Assembly: GCA_964357255.1 (NCBI GenBank)
Contig: CAYHKQ010000002.1
Location: 1 to 64,000, forward strand
Reading direction: 5' to 3'
DNA length: 64,000 nucleotides
From: JBBTIS01 sp038059855
Lineage (GTDB): Bacteria; Elusimicrobiota; Elusimicrobia; JACQPE01
Under the pieces are notes generated by a model that had not been told where the DNA came from, did not search any database, and saw only the letters and a program-made list of their open reading frames with translations. This document shows, one piece after another, positions 17,628 to 26,167 of this stretch (position 1 is its first letter; every line of letters starts with the position of its first letter). The position numbers and the translations under genes were made by a program.

Positions 17628-19127
17628 ATGCCGGTAGCAGAACTCAAAACAACAACCCTTAAACAATTTGTCAGCGGCCGATGGGTGGAAGGACGGGGGG
17701 ACCGCGAGATTCTTTCTTTAAATCCGGCTGATACGAATGAAATCATCGCCGTTTTCAAAGGCGCGGATCGCCAGGATGCGCTGGCCGCCTTGGACGCGGC
17801 GGAACGCGCGTGGCCGGCCTGGAAAAAGACCCCTGCTCCCAAGCGCGGACGGATTGTGCAACGGGCTTTGGAAATCGCCCGTTCCCGCGTTGACGAACTC
17901 GCCCGGTTGCTCACGCGCGAGGAAGGCAAAATCCTCGGGGAGGCGCGCGGCGAAGTGGACAAGGGCATGAATCTGATGGAATGGTATGCCGGGGAGGGAA
18001 TGCGCTTGATGGGCCAGACCGCCCCTTCGGAGCTTCCTTCCAACTTCCTTTATACAGTGCGCGAGCCATTGGGCGTGGTCTCGATTATTACGCCCTGGAA
18101 TTTCCCTTGGGCCATTCCCTGCTGGAAAATCGCTCCGGCCTTAGTCGGCGGCAATGCCGTGATTTTTAAGCCGGCCTCCCTTGTGCCGGCCATGGCCGTG
18201 GAGTTGGTCAAAATATTTGAGGAAGCGGGACTTCCTCCCGGCGTGTTAAACCTGGTGCTGGGCTCGGGTTCCAGCGTTGGCGACGCGCTGGTTCGCGACC
18301 CCAGAATCCGCGCCGTGTCCTTTACCGGCTCCAATGAAATCGGCTCCGGCGTTCATAAAACGGCGGGGGAGCGGGGCATTAAAGTCACTTGTGAAATGGG
18401 CGGCAAAAATCCCTGTATTATCTGGGATGACGCGGATTTAAACTTGGCTCTGGGCGGAGTCGTCAAGGGGGCTTTTGGCTCCACCGGTCAGCGTTGCACC
18501 GCCACCAGCCGCCTTGTCCTGCATGAAAAGATCGCGAGCCGATTTATAGAAATGGTTTTGGCTGAAGCGAAAAAGATCAAACTCGGAAACGGGCTTGATC
18601 CTGAGGTTGGAATGGGTCCACTGGTGGACAGCCGCCAACTTGAAACCGTGATGAACTATATTGAAATCGGCAAGAAAGAAGGGGCCAGGCTTCTCTTGGG
18701 CGGAGGAAAGCCGCAAGGCGCGGCTTATCAAAACGGCTATTTTGTCGAACCCACGGTTTTTGGCGGCGTGATTTCTTCTATGAGAATTTTCCAGGAGGAA
18801 ATTTTTGGCCCGGTTTTAACCCTCACCACTGTGAAAACATTTGAAGAGGCCGTGGCCACGGCCAACGGCGTGCGCTTTGGACTCACAAGCGCGGTATACA
18901 CGCAAGATTTGACTCTTGCCATGCGATTCGTTGAGGATCTGCAAGTCGGCATGGTGCATGTGAATTCCCCCACAATCGGAGGGGAGGCCCAGATGCCCTT
19001 CGGCGGGATTAAAGCCTCCGGCGTGGGTGAACGTGAAATGGCTAAAGAAGGAATTAACTTCTTTACCGAACCCAAAACCGTATTTTTGGATTATACCGGC
19101 GTCCGCCGCGAATCCAATGTTTATTAA
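17628..19127 (+). CDS. NAD(P)-dependent aldehyde dehydrogenase
   Basis: This 499-residue ALDH-superfamily enzyme oxidises an aldehyde to the acid. It shows the cofactor and oxyanion region TPWNFPWAIP, the Glu motif CEMGGKNP, the catalytic Cys in GQRCTAT near residue 290, and the C-terminal EEIFGPVL and MPFGGIKASG. The overall pattern is closest to semialdehyde dehydrogenases (succinate or 2-oxoglutarate semialdehyde type), but the substrate cannot be read from sequence. GGGAG precedes the ATG by 6 nt. The gene is followed by a class III aminotransferase. The pair would suit degradation of an amine or omega-amino acid, with the aminotransferase producing the aldehyde that this enzyme oxidises (inference). 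Confidence 0.92.
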   Translation: MPVAELKTTTLKQFVSGRWVEGRGDREILSLNPADTNEIIAVFKGADRQDALAALDAAERAWPAWKKTPAPKRGRIVQRALEIARSRVDELARLLTREEGKILGEARGEVDKGMNLMEWYAGEGMRLMGQTAPSELPSNFLYTVREPLGVVSIITPWNFPWAIPCWKIAPALVGGNAVIFKPASLVPAMAVELVKIFEEAGLPPGVLNLVLGSGSSVGDALVRDPRIRAVSFTGSNEIGSGVHKTAGERGIKVTCEMGGKNPCIIWDDADLNLALGGVVKGAFGSTGQRCTATSRLVLHEKIASRFIEMVLAEAKKIKLGNGLDPEVGMGPLVDSRQLETVMNYIEIGKKEGARLLLGGGKPQGAAYQNGYFVEPTVFGGVISSMRIFQEEIFGPVLTLTTVKTFEEAVATANGVRFGLTSAVYTQDLTLAMRFVEDLQVGMVHVNSPTIGGEAQMPFGGIKASGVGEREMAKEGINFFTEPKTVFLDYTGVRRESNVY

Positions 19128-19161
19128 GGGACCGTTGCAACGATCCCCAAAAAGGCGCCTC

Positions 19162-20505
19162 ATGGCAAAAACGGCAGTCTTGGATGAAACCGAAGAAATA
19201 ACGCAGGGCTTGACGACGCAAGAAATTTTGGCTTTAAGAGCCAAGCATCTTCTTCCTTCGACCACGGCGTATTACTCCCGGCCTATTCAAATTGTCAAAG
19301 GGCGCGGCCAATATGTTTTTGACGAAAAGGGCAAAAAGTACATTGACGGATTTGCCGGCGTGGTGACCATCTCGATCGGCCATTGCCACCCCCATTTCGT
19401 CAAAAAGCTCCAGGCGCAAATCGCCGAGCTTTATCACACGACGACCATCTACCTTCAGCCACAATTGGTGCAGTACGCGCAACGCTTGGTTGGGCACGCC
19501 AAAGCCGCCAATCCCGATCTCGAAGTTTGTTTTTTCACTAACGCGGGTTGCGAGGCCAATGAATTGGCCGCCATCATCGCCAAAAATTACACGGGCCGCC
19601 AAGAATTCGTGGCGCTCCGCCATTCCTTCCACGGACGCACCTTAATGGCCATGTCGTTTACCGGCCAATCCGTTTGGCGCCATTCCATGCCATACGCGTT
19701 CGGCGTCTACCATGCCCCGGCTGATTACACCTATCGCAGGCCCGAGGGCACGACGCCCGTTCAATATGCCGGGCTTTGCGTTCGGGAACTCGAAGAAATT
19801 ATCAAGTATTCCACCTCCGGAAAAATCGCGGCTTTCATCGCAGAGCCGATTTCCGGCTTCGGCGGCGTGATTGATCCTGAACCCGAGTATTATCCCGAGG
19901 CTTACCAAATCGTCAAGAAATACGGCGGGCTGTTCATTTCCGACGAGGTTCAAACCGGGGTAGGACGCACGGGCGGAAAATTTCTGGGCATCGAACAGTG
20001 GGGGGTTAAGCCCGATATCGTGACTATGGCCAAGGGGCTCGGCAACGGGTATCCGCTGGGGGCTGTTATCACGACCAAGGAAATCGCCTCGGCCATGGCC
20101 GGCAAGGTTCACTTCAACACCTTTGGCGGGAGCCCCGTGGCCATGACCGCCGGTCTGGCGGTTTTGGATGTTTTGGAAAAAGAAAAATTAGCCTTTAACG
20201 CGGCCAATGTCGGCGGGTATCTCAAGAAAAAATTACAAGCCCTGGGGGAAAAATCTCGCTGGATCGGCGATGTTCGCGGCAAGGGCCTAATGCTGGGCGT
20301 CGAACTCGTCAAAAATAAAAAAACGAAGGAACCGGCTCCCCAAGAGCTTCTTAAGGTGATGGAGCTCGCCAAGGATCGCGGCGTCCTCTTGGGCAAGGGC
20401 GCAATGGACGCTAATGTGATACGGATCAAGCCGCCTCTTTGCCTGACAAAAGCTGACGCGGACTCCATCGCCGATGTTTTAGAGGAATCGCTTAAAACGC
20501 TTTAA
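19162..20505 (+). CDS. class III (PLP) aminotransferase
   Basis: This 447-residue fold-type I aminotransferase is of the ornithine/GABA/AGXT2 group. Landmarks are GQYVFDEKGKKYIDGFAGV, FFTNAGCEANELA (PLP phosphate contact), HSFHGRT, ISDEVQTGVGRTG (Asp to PLP nitrogen) and MAKGLGNGYPLGA with the Schiff-base Lys. It is most similar in pattern to alanine-glyoxylate aminotransferase 2-like proteins. I chose the ATG at 19162 rather than the longer frame from 19027, because the latter overlaps the ALDH gene and its first 45 residues read through that gene. An AAAGG lies upstream. It is probably co-transcribed with the ALDH gene. Confidence 0.9.
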   Translation: MAKTAVLDETEEITQGLTTQEILALRAKHLLPSTTAYYSRPIQIVKGRGQYVFDEKGKKYIDGFAGVVTISIGHCHPHFVKKLQAQIAELYHTTTIYLQPQLVQYAQRLVGHAKAANPDLEVCFFTNAGCEANELAAIIAKNYTGRQEFVALRHSFHGRTLMAMSFTGQSVWRHSMPYAFGVYHAPADYTYRRPEGTTPVQYAGLCVRELEEIIKYSTSGKIAAFIAEPISGFGGVIDPEPEYYPEAYQIVKKYGGLFISDEVQTGVGRTGGKFLGIEQWGVKPDIVTMAKGLGNGYPLGAVITTKEIASAMAGKVHFNTFGGSPVAMTAGLAVLDVLEKEKLAFNAANVGGYLKKKLQALGEKSRWIGDVRGKGLMLGVELVKNKKTKEPAPQELLKVMELAKDRGVLLGKGAMDANVIRIKPPLCLTKADADSIADVLEESLKTL

Positions 20506-20689
20506 AGCGGCAACAATAAGATATAATAACTACGAAGTTGAAGATATGAGTGAGTCCTTCCGTAAAGATCCTTTCTAGAAACTTGCCTACAAGCGGTTGC
20601 AGAAGGTTGGTTTGACTGGCAGGTACCCATCGAAGTCGCAAGACTGTCTTCAACAATAAAAAAGTGAAAGTAAAGGAGTAACTGTAGAA
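20506..20689 (+). promoter_or_regulatory. leader region of the RRM gene
   Basis: These 184 bases lie between the aminotransferase stop and the RRM gene. An AT-rich start (AAGATATAATAAC) contains a TATAAT -10 match at 20520-20525. If that is the promoter, the transcript would have a leader of about 160 nt ending in AAAGGAGTAACTGTAGAA. Long leaders are common for cold-shock-type RNA-binding protein genes. Regulation is inference. Confidence 0.35.
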
Positions 20690-21010
20690 ATGGGAAAACG
20701 ACTGTATGTGGGGAGCCTCCCCTTCGATACCACCGAGGAGCAATTGCAGACCCTCTTTAGTCCGCACGGGACGGTGGAGAGCGCAAAAATCATCATGGAC
20801 CGTTACACGAGCCGTTCCAAAGGATTCGGCTTCGTAGAGATGGCAGATGACGCATCGGCCCAACAGGCTGTTCAGAAAATGAACGGCGCTCAGATTGGTA
20901 GCCGTAAAATTGTGGTGAGCGAGGCTCGACCCATGGAAAGCCGGGACAACGGCGGTGGAAACCGCGGTGGGTTCAGCGGCGAACGGAAATATAGCGCGAG
21001 CCGCTATTAA
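20690..21010 (+). CDS. RRM-type RNA-binding protein
   Basis: This 106-residue protein has one RNA recognition motif. RNP2 is RLYVGSLPF (residues 4-12) and RNP1 is KGFGFVEM (residues 44-51), followed by a Gly/Arg-rich tail (NGGGNRGGFSG). It belongs to the small bacterial RRM proteins related to cyanobacterial Rbp. These bind single-stranded RNA and often respond to cold. A strong AAAGGAG lies about 10 nt before the ATG. The next gene is a DEAD-box RNA helicase, so the two may cooperate in RNA unfolding, but an intervening terminator shows separate transcription. Confidence 0.92.
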   Translation: MGKRLYVGSLPFDTTEEQLQTLFSPHGTVESAKIIMDRYTSRSKGFGFVEMADDASAQQAVQKMNGAQIGSRKIVVSEARPMESRDNGGGNRGGFSGERKYSASRY

Positions 21011-21015
21011 TTCTT

Positions 21016-21083
21016 GAGCTTGCAAAATTGCAAGCTCAATTCAACGAGAACCAGTTGCCCAAAGTAGCTGGTTCTCTTGTTTT
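21016..21083 (+). terminator. double-hairpin terminator after the RRM gene
   Basis: A perfect 10-bp stem (GAGCTTGCAA/TTGCAAGCTC, 21016-21037) is followed by a 9-bp stem (GAGAACCAG/CTGGTTCTC, 21046-21076) and TTGTTTT. The second hairpin with its U-tract is a good rho-independent terminator. Confidence 0.85.
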
Positions 21084-21105
21084 GAAAAAAATTAAATAAT
21101 AACCA

Positions 21106-22326
21106 ATGCCTTTCACTAAGCTAGGACTTCATCCGGATATTCTCAAGGTGGTCAAAGCCATGGGCTTTGAACAGCCGACGCCGATTCAGGCCCAAACAAT
21201 TCCTTTGGCGTTAAAAAATATTGATGTGATGGGTTGCGCCCAGACAGGAAGCGGTAAGACCGCGGCCTTTGTCCTGCCCATTCTCCAACGCCTGATCACC
21301 AACCGCCGACCGGGTTTAAGGGCGCTGGTTTTAGTTCCCACCAGGGAATTGGCCGCCCAGGTGAGCGGGGTCTTTCAGGAGTGCGGCCACTTTTTAAATA
21401 TTCGCGTGGCTACGATCATCGGCGGAGTGGGCTATCACGGCCAGAGGCAATCCGTGTCGCAAGGGGCACAGGTCATGGTGGCCACGCCGGGCCGGCTCCT
21501 TGACCATCTCAAACAGGGAAATTTCCGGCTGGAGGCTCTTGAGCATCTCGTGCTCGATGAGGCGGACCGGATGCTGGACATGGGATTTCTGCCGGATATC
21601 CGCGCTATTATCGGACGCCTACCGCGCGAACGCCAAACCATGTTATTTTCCGCCACATTGTCGTCTGAAATCGAACGTGTGGCCGCATTCACCTTAAGAC
21701 ATCCCCAGCGCGTCGAGGTATCCGCGCCGACAGCCCCGGCCGAAGGAATCAGCCAGATCGTTTATCCTGTTACCCAGGACCAAAAAGCGGATTTAACGGT
21801 CGCGTTGCTAAAAGCGATTCAAATGCGTTCGGTTTTGATTTTCTGCCGCACGCGACACGGGGCCGACCGGCTCGCGCGGAGACTCTCTCACTTGGGATTC
21901 TCCCCCGGGGTCTTACATGCCTCCAAGACGCAAGGCCAAAGAACATCGGTGATGGACGACTTTCGCCGGGGAAAAGTCAAAATTCTTGTAGCCACCGATA
22001 TCGCGGCGCGCGGTATTGACGTGCGCCAGATCAGCCATGTGATCAATTACGACGTTCCCAGGCACCCGGAGGATTATGTGCACCGGGTCGGCCGCACAGC
22101 CAGGGCATACAGCGTTGGCGACGCTATTACTCTGATGGATATGAACGAGCTAAGTTTTCTTAAAGCCATTGAACGATTTATTGGAGTCATCTTTCCAAGG
22201 GCCATGCTGCCAGGGTTCAATTATCGCATCCCGCCTCAATTGGAACCTCCCAAACCGCAGGTTGGCACAATCCGCTCCGGCCGCCGAATGTACGCGCGCT
22301 CATACAAAGCTCTATTCGGTCTCTAA
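21106..22326 (+). CDS. DEAD-box RNA helicase
   Basis: This 406-residue ATP-dependent RNA helicase is of the RhlE-like type. All motifs are present: the Q-motif FTKLGLHPDI..PTPIQ, AQTGSGKT, PTRELAAQ, DEAD (LDEADRMLDMGF), SAT (LFSATL), LIFCRTRHGADRL, ARGIDV and HRVGRTARA. The C-terminal extension after residue 360 is short and basic (RSGRRMYARSYK). It probably unwinds structured RNA in ribosome assembly or mRNA decay. No clear Shine-Dalgarno sequence precedes the ATG. It sits downstream of the RRM gene, a pairing that suggests a shared cold or RNA-structure role. Confidence 0.95.
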   Translation: MPFTKLGLHPDILKVVKAMGFEQPTPIQAQTIPLALKNIDVMGCAQTGSGKTAAFVLPILQRLITNRRPGLRALVLVPTRELAAQVSGVFQECGHFLNIRVATIIGGVGYHGQRQSVSQGAQVMVATPGRLLDHLKQGNFRLEALEHLVLDEADRMLDMGFLPDIRAIIGRLPRERQTMLFSATLSSEIERVAAFTLRHPQRVEVSAPTAPAEGISQIVYPVTQDQKADLTVALLKAIQMRSVLIFCRTRHGADRLARRLSHLGFSPGVLHASKTQGQRTSVMDDFRRGKVKILVATDIAARGIDVRQISHVINYDVPRHPEDYVHRVGRTARAYSVGDAITLMDMNELSFLKAIERFIGVIFPRAMLPGFNYRIPPQLEPPKPQVGTIRSGRRMYARSYKALFGL

Positions 22327-22330
22327 CCTA

Positions 22331-22462
22331 AAAAATTCGTAACTACTCAGGTCCTCCCTCCTCGTCATTCCGGCGTAGGCCGGAATCCAGACCCTCTTAA
22401 TCTGGATACCGGCTTTCGCCGGTATGACAAACGCAGAGGGACCTGAGTAGTTACAAAAATTC
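22331..22462. mobile_element. fold-back MITE-like element with 8-bp direct repeats
   Basis: A 16-bp perfect terminal inverted repeat (GTAACTACTCAGGTCC at 22339-22354; its complement at 22439-22454) encloses two palindromic units (CATTCCGGCG...CCGGAATCCAG and CTGGATACCGG...CCGGTATGAC). The outer edges carry AAAAATTC at 22331-22338 and again at 22455-22462, an apparent target-site duplication. No coding capacity exists in 116 bp, so it would need a transposase supplied in trans. It lies between two converging genes and may also serve as a bidirectional terminator. Confidence 0.8.
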
Positions 22463-22485
22463 AATTAAAGGCGAAGAAATGAAAT

Positions 22486-22992
22486 TTAAACTTTTTTCGT
22501 TAGGAAGGCTTTAACTCGATTGATCAAGTTGGATTTTGTCGCCCCGGACTGCGCGTCCAATGCCTTAGCGCCCTTGCGACTGGCTATGCGCTCAGCGATT
22601 TTGACCGCCAGATTCGGATTTGCCTGAGCCAATCTTTTCATGCCTTGAGCGGGCACAACAAAAAGCTCAATATCGTTTTTCGCCGTGACCGTGGCGTTGC
22701 AAACATCGCCGGTTAAAATAGAAATCTCCCCGAACAAGCTCCCCTCGCCGATGGTGACAAGCTTCTCGCGTCCGTTGGAAGTATCGGCCCACACATCAGC
22801 CTCCCCCGTGCAAATCATATAGGACGCGCCGCATTTCTGGCCTTGCCTAATGATGGTTTGGCCGGCAAAAACGCTCAATGGACTGATCGTCTGGATTAAA
22901 ACGGACAAATCATCCCCGTTAAGATCAGTCAAAAAATCAACCGCCTTGAGCTTGTCTCTCAACCATTTAGTTTGCCCGGAAGACATCGCCAT
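22486..22992 (-). CDS. cyclic-nucleotide-binding-domain protein
   Basis: This 168-residue protein is one cNMP-binding (CRP-type) beta-barrel, with GQTIIRQGQKCGASYMICTGEADVW and LFGEISILTGDVCNATV. It has no helix-turn-helix, so it is not a CRP-type transcription factor. In canonical domains the phosphate-binding Arg sits where this protein has Asn (CNATV), so cyclic nucleotide binding is doubtful. A basic tail ends the protein. The gene is downstream of the acyl-CoA ligase on the same strand with a 12-bp gap and is probably in the same operon. A sensor or scaffold role is inference. Confidence 0.85.
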   Translation of the reverse strand: MAMSSGQTKWLRDKLKAVDFLTDLNGDDLSVLIQTISPLSVFAGQTIIRQGQKCGASYMICTGEADVWADTSNGREKLVTIGEGSLFGEISILTGDVCNATVTAKNDIELFVVPAQGMKRLAQANPNLAVKIAERIASRKGAKALDAQSGATKSNLINRVKAFLTKKV

Positions 22993-23004
22993 ACTTTAAT
23001 TTTA

Positions 23005-24528
23005 TTACTTGGCGGCCAAGATTTTAAGATAGTCCTCGCGTAGTTTGAGTTTTTGAATTTTGCCTGTGGCTGTTTTTGGCAAGGCTGGGACAAATTCAAC
23101 TTTTCTTGGGCATTTATAGTCGGCCACGAACGCGCGACAATGAACGATGATATCTTTGGGCGCGACGGTTTGGCCATCTTTAAGAACCAGGAAAGCGGCG
23201 ACCTCTTCCCCCCATCGCTGATCAGGCAGTCCAATCACCGCGGCTTCGGCCACGGCCGGGTGTTTATATAAAACCCCTTCGATCTCAGCGGGGTAAATAT
23301 TCTCCCCGGCACGGATGATCATTTCCTTTTTGCGGCCGACAATGAAAAAATAGCCGTCCGTATCCTTGTAGCCCAGGTCTCCGGTGTAGAGCCATCCGTC
23401 CCGAATCGTTTCGGCCGTGGCTTGCGGGTTATTGAAATAACCCTTCATGACGTTATCTCCCTTGACGACAATCTCGCCCACCTGGCCGATCGGGGATTCC
23501 CCGCCGCTGTCATTGACAATTTTCATGGGCTGATGCTCCAAGGGCAGGCCGATGGAGCCTATTTTTCTGGCCCCGTCCCAGGGGTTGACCGAGGAGACGC
23601 AAGTGCCTTCGGAAAGGCCGTAGCCTTCCAAAATTTTAGCCTTAAATTTTTTCTCAAACTGCTCGAAGACCGGGACCGGCATGGGAGCCGCGCCGCAAAT
23701 ACAAAAACGCAAAGAACTTAAATCATAATTTTGGCTGTCAGGGATATTCAATAACACCGCGTAAAGCGAGGGGACCGCGCTGAAGGCTGTGGCCTTGTAA
23801 CGGGCCAAGGCCGGCAAAAATTCCTTGGGGCTGAATCGCTCCAAAAGAATCATGCTACCCCCGACCGAAAGAGGCCCCAAGGTGGTCACCACCTGGGCAT
23901 TGACATGAAAGAGGGGCAGGATGCAGACAAAGCGATCCTGTTCATTCATGAATCGCGGGGCAAATCCCGCCACGTCAAAAAGATAATTCTTATGGGTCAA
24001 GACCGCGCCCTTGGGGAAACCCGTGGTGCCCGATGTGTAGATGATGGCCGCGGGGTCGCGCGCCTCAACAAGGACTCTCGAGGCCTGGGCATGATTAGCC
24101 GCGATTTCCAAGGCCAGTTCTTTGGGCCTTGCCTCTTGAACGGTTTTCATCCAACGAATTGAGCCGCATTTTTGGCGCATTTGATCGCCAAGATCGCCGA
24201 ACATCGCCCCCACAACAAATCCACCGGCATGGCAGTTGTTGAGCACGAACTCAACCTCGGGCGGTTTAAACGCGGCATTGATGGGAACGGCGATCGCCCC
24301 TGCTTTCATAACGCCGAAGAAAGCGTAGAGAAACTCCGGACAATTAGCCAGCATAATGGCTACGCGGTCTCCTTTCTTGATGCCATTGGCCAGAGCCTCC
24401 TGGGCAAACGCGTCCGTGATGCGGTCTAACTCCGCAAAACTGATTTCCTGATCGCGAAAGTAAAGAAAAGTTTTAGACGAATGTTTTCCGGCCTGCTCTT
24501 TTAACAACTCATTAATAGTTAAGGGCAT
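23005..24528 (-). CDS. acyl-CoA synthetase (AMP-forming)
   Basis: This 507-residue ANL-superfamily ligase activates a carboxylic acid to acyl-AMP and then acyl-CoA. The P-loop-like IIYTSGTTGFPKGAVLTHKN, YGLSEGT, LYTGDLGYKDTDGYFFIVGRKKEMI and the C-terminal catalytic Lys in KTATGKIQK are all present. The start is the ATG at 24528 because GGAGG lies 5 nt before it; the longer frame adds 18 unlike residues. It resembles long- or medium-chain fatty acid CoA ligases. It forms one minus-strand group with thiolase-like and DUF35 genes upstream, feeding an acid into that CoA pathway. Confidence 0.93.
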   Translation of the reverse strand: MPLTINELLKEQAGKHSSKTFLYFRDQEISFAELDRITDAFAQEALANGIKKGDRVAIMLANCPEFLYAFFGVMKAGAIAVPINAAFKPPEVEFVLNNCHAGGFVVGAMFGDLGDQMRQKCGSIRWMKTVQEARPKELALEIAANHAQASRVLVEARDPAAIIYTSGTTGFPKGAVLTHKNYLFDVAGFAPRFMNEQDRFVCILPLFHVNAQVVTTLGPLSVGGSMILLERFSPKEFLPALARYKATAFSAVPSLYAVLLNIPDSQNYDLSSLRFCICGAAPMPVPVFEQFEKKFKAKILEGYGLSEGTCVSSVNPWDGARKIGSIGLPLEHQPMKIVNDSGGESPIGQVGEIVVKGDNVMKGYFNNPQATAETIRDGWLYTGDLGYKDTDGYFFIVGRKKEMIIRAGENIYPAEIEGVLYKHPAVAEAAVIGLPDQRWGEEVAAFLVLKDGQTVAPKDIIVHCRAFVADYKCPRKVEFVPALPKTATGKIQKLKLREDYLKILAAK

Positions 24529-24554
24529 TGAACCTCCTAAATTTAGCGATTTTT

Positions 24555-25703
24555 TTAATTCCTGCTTAAAATCCAGACGCAATGAGACTGGCCGGCTAGG
24601 CCGTTTTGCCCGTGGGCCAAAGCGAGCCTGGGCTCGCGGACTTGGGTTGCGGCTTCACCGCGCAATTGAAGCGTGGCCTCGATGATGCGCACTAGGCCGG
24701 CCACCAGCGGAGCGCAGGCTCCCAAACAACCGCCCGAGGGATTAATGGGCAGGGCCCCGGTCGCTTGGGTTTGCCCGCTCTGCAAGAGGCGGCCCCCTTC
24801 GCCCTGCGCGCAAAATCCTAAATTTTCACTCCACAAAAGCTCCTGATGGGCAAAAAACTCGGAAATTTCAGCCACCTGGATTTCCTTGCTTGGTTCGCGC
24901 ACGCCCGCAACGGCATAGGCGCGTTGGGCCGCCTCGCTTAAGGAAGGACTCTTCCAAAGCGTCCGCTCGCCAAGCCGGTAGTCTTCAGCCGAGGATCCAA
25001 CGCCGGCCACCCACGCCGGACGCCGGGCCAATTTCTTGGCGAAATTCTCAGACGCCAGAATGATGGCGGCGGCGCCATCGGAAAGAGGCCTGGCTTCTAA
25101 AGCGTTAATCGGCGGCGCCAAATCAGGAGAGTTCATGACCTCGCTAAGGCTCAGCTCTTTTTGATGATGGGCGCAGGGATTTTTGGCCGCATTTTTTCGA
25201 TTTTTAACCGCGACCCCGGCGAAATCCTCGCGCGCAAGTCCAAAGCGGCATTGATAAACCTGGGCTTGAAGCGCCGCTGCCGTGACATCGTCCACGCCCA
25301 GGGCGCGCTCGAAAATTGGATCAAAAAACGCGTTAGTGATCAGCCGATTATCCCCTTCCGATGCTTTGGCATGGGCCACAACCAAGGTGTTTTGGTAGGA
25401 ACCTGAAAGAATTCTAGTTAAACCGTAAAGCGCGCCGAGCGTGCCATCGCCCTCTACGGTTGATATATTTTTTCCCCGTCCAAAGGCCGCGCCGGCCGCA
25501 TCCCCGACTGCCATGGAGGAAATCGTGCGTCCGTCCCAAAAATCGTTGGACACGGTAACGATATTATCAATGTCCGCGATTTCCAAGCCCGCGTCTTTTA
25601 AGGCCCCGGTCGTAACCTCATAGACCAAATCCGCGAAGGTTTTGTCCACCCTGGGGGCGGAAAATTTTGTTTGGGCGACTCCGACAATGGCGATGCGTTC
25701 CAT
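24555..25703 (-). CDS. thiolase-like protein lacking the nucleophilic Cys
   Basis: This 382-residue protein has the thiolase/SCP2-thiolase fold (start ERIAIVGVAQTKF, C-terminal INPSGG). At the place of the acyl-accepting Cys it reads VEGDGTLGA (residues 83-90), and the GHPLGATG His motif is replaced by LGACAPLVAG. Classical thiolysis is therefore unlikely. Such degenerate thiolases paired with DUF35 proteins include the Ltp2-type aldolases of steroid side-chain breakdown and the BbsB component of anaerobic toluene degradation. It overlaps the start region of the DUF35 gene 25703-26167, and the two probably form a complex. Confidence 0.85.
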   Translation of the reverse strand: MERIAIVGVAQTKFSAPRVDKTFADLVYEVTTGALKDAGLEIADIDNIVTVSNDFWDGRTISSMAVGDAAGAAFGRGKNISTVEGDGTLGALYGLTRILSGSYQNTLVVAHAKASEGDNRLITNAFFDPIFERALGVDDVTAAALQAQVYQCRFGLAREDFAGVAVKNRKNAAKNPCAHHQKELSLSEVMNSPDLAPPINALEARPLSDGAAAIILASENFAKKLARRPAWVAGVGSSAEDYRLGERTLWKSPSLSEAAQRAYAVAGVREPSKEIQVAEISEFFAHQELLWSENLGFCAQGEGGRLLQSGQTQATGALPINPSGGCLGACAPLVAGLVRIIEATLQLRGEAATQVREPRLALAHGQNGLAGQSHCVWILSRN

Positions 25704-26167
25704 CAGGGCGCCGGCCTAAAATATTCAATGTCCAAGATGCTGCCTTTGCGTTCCTCGCGAAAAACAGGAGTAAGCTTCATGCCGGTCTTAAGGTTGCCCA
25801 AGGGCGATCCCCCGATCAAATGCAACAAGGCCGTGCCGGCGCCGGAGAGCAGAATCAAACCGTAAATGGGTTGCTCGACGGGGTGGACAGGGCTTGGAGC
25901 GCGAGCCTGAGTAAAGGCTACGAGGGTTCCCTCGGGGCCCACCTCGACCCACTCCTGACACCGGACAAAACAGGCGCCGCAGGTTTTCTTGGGCGGGACA
26001 TAAACCTTGTTGCATTCGGGGCAACGAAGTCCCAAGATTTTTTTGTGATCGCGAAGCTGGATCAAAAAATGGCTCCCCACTTCCCCTGCGGACCAGGAAT
26101 AGGGCACCTTGATCCGGCTTTCCAGAATTTGCGGTTTGATTTCATTTACCGTGTCCGACGTTTTCAT
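25703..26167 (-). CDS. DUF35 (zinc ribbon + OB-fold) acyl-CoA partner protein
   Basis: This 154-residue protein has a four-Cys rubredoxin-like zinc ribbon (CPECNKVY...CGAC, residues about 46-63) and then a DUF35 OB-fold (EVGPEGTLVAFTQARAP...YGLILLSGAGTALLHLI). These proteins bind thiolase-like partners and channel acyl-CoA. It shares a base with the downstream thiolase-like gene and overlaps the second DUF35 gene by 4 bp. It is a paralogue of the neighbouring DUF35 protein, and each probably serves the adjacent thiolase. Confidence 0.9.
   Translation of the reverse strand: MKTSDTVNEIKPQILESRIKVPYSWSAGEVGSHFLIQLRDHKKILGLRCPECNKVYVPPKKTCGACFVRCQEWVEVGPEGTLVAFTQARAPSPVHPVEQPIYGLILLSGAGTALLHLIGGSPLGNLKTGMKLTPVFREERKGSILDIEYFRPAP

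Noticed and set aside
17429..18043. Minus-strand frame of 204 codons across the tRNA-like sequence and ALDH gene
   Set aside because: It is antisense to a clear aldehyde dehydrogenase and reads through a tRNA-like structure.
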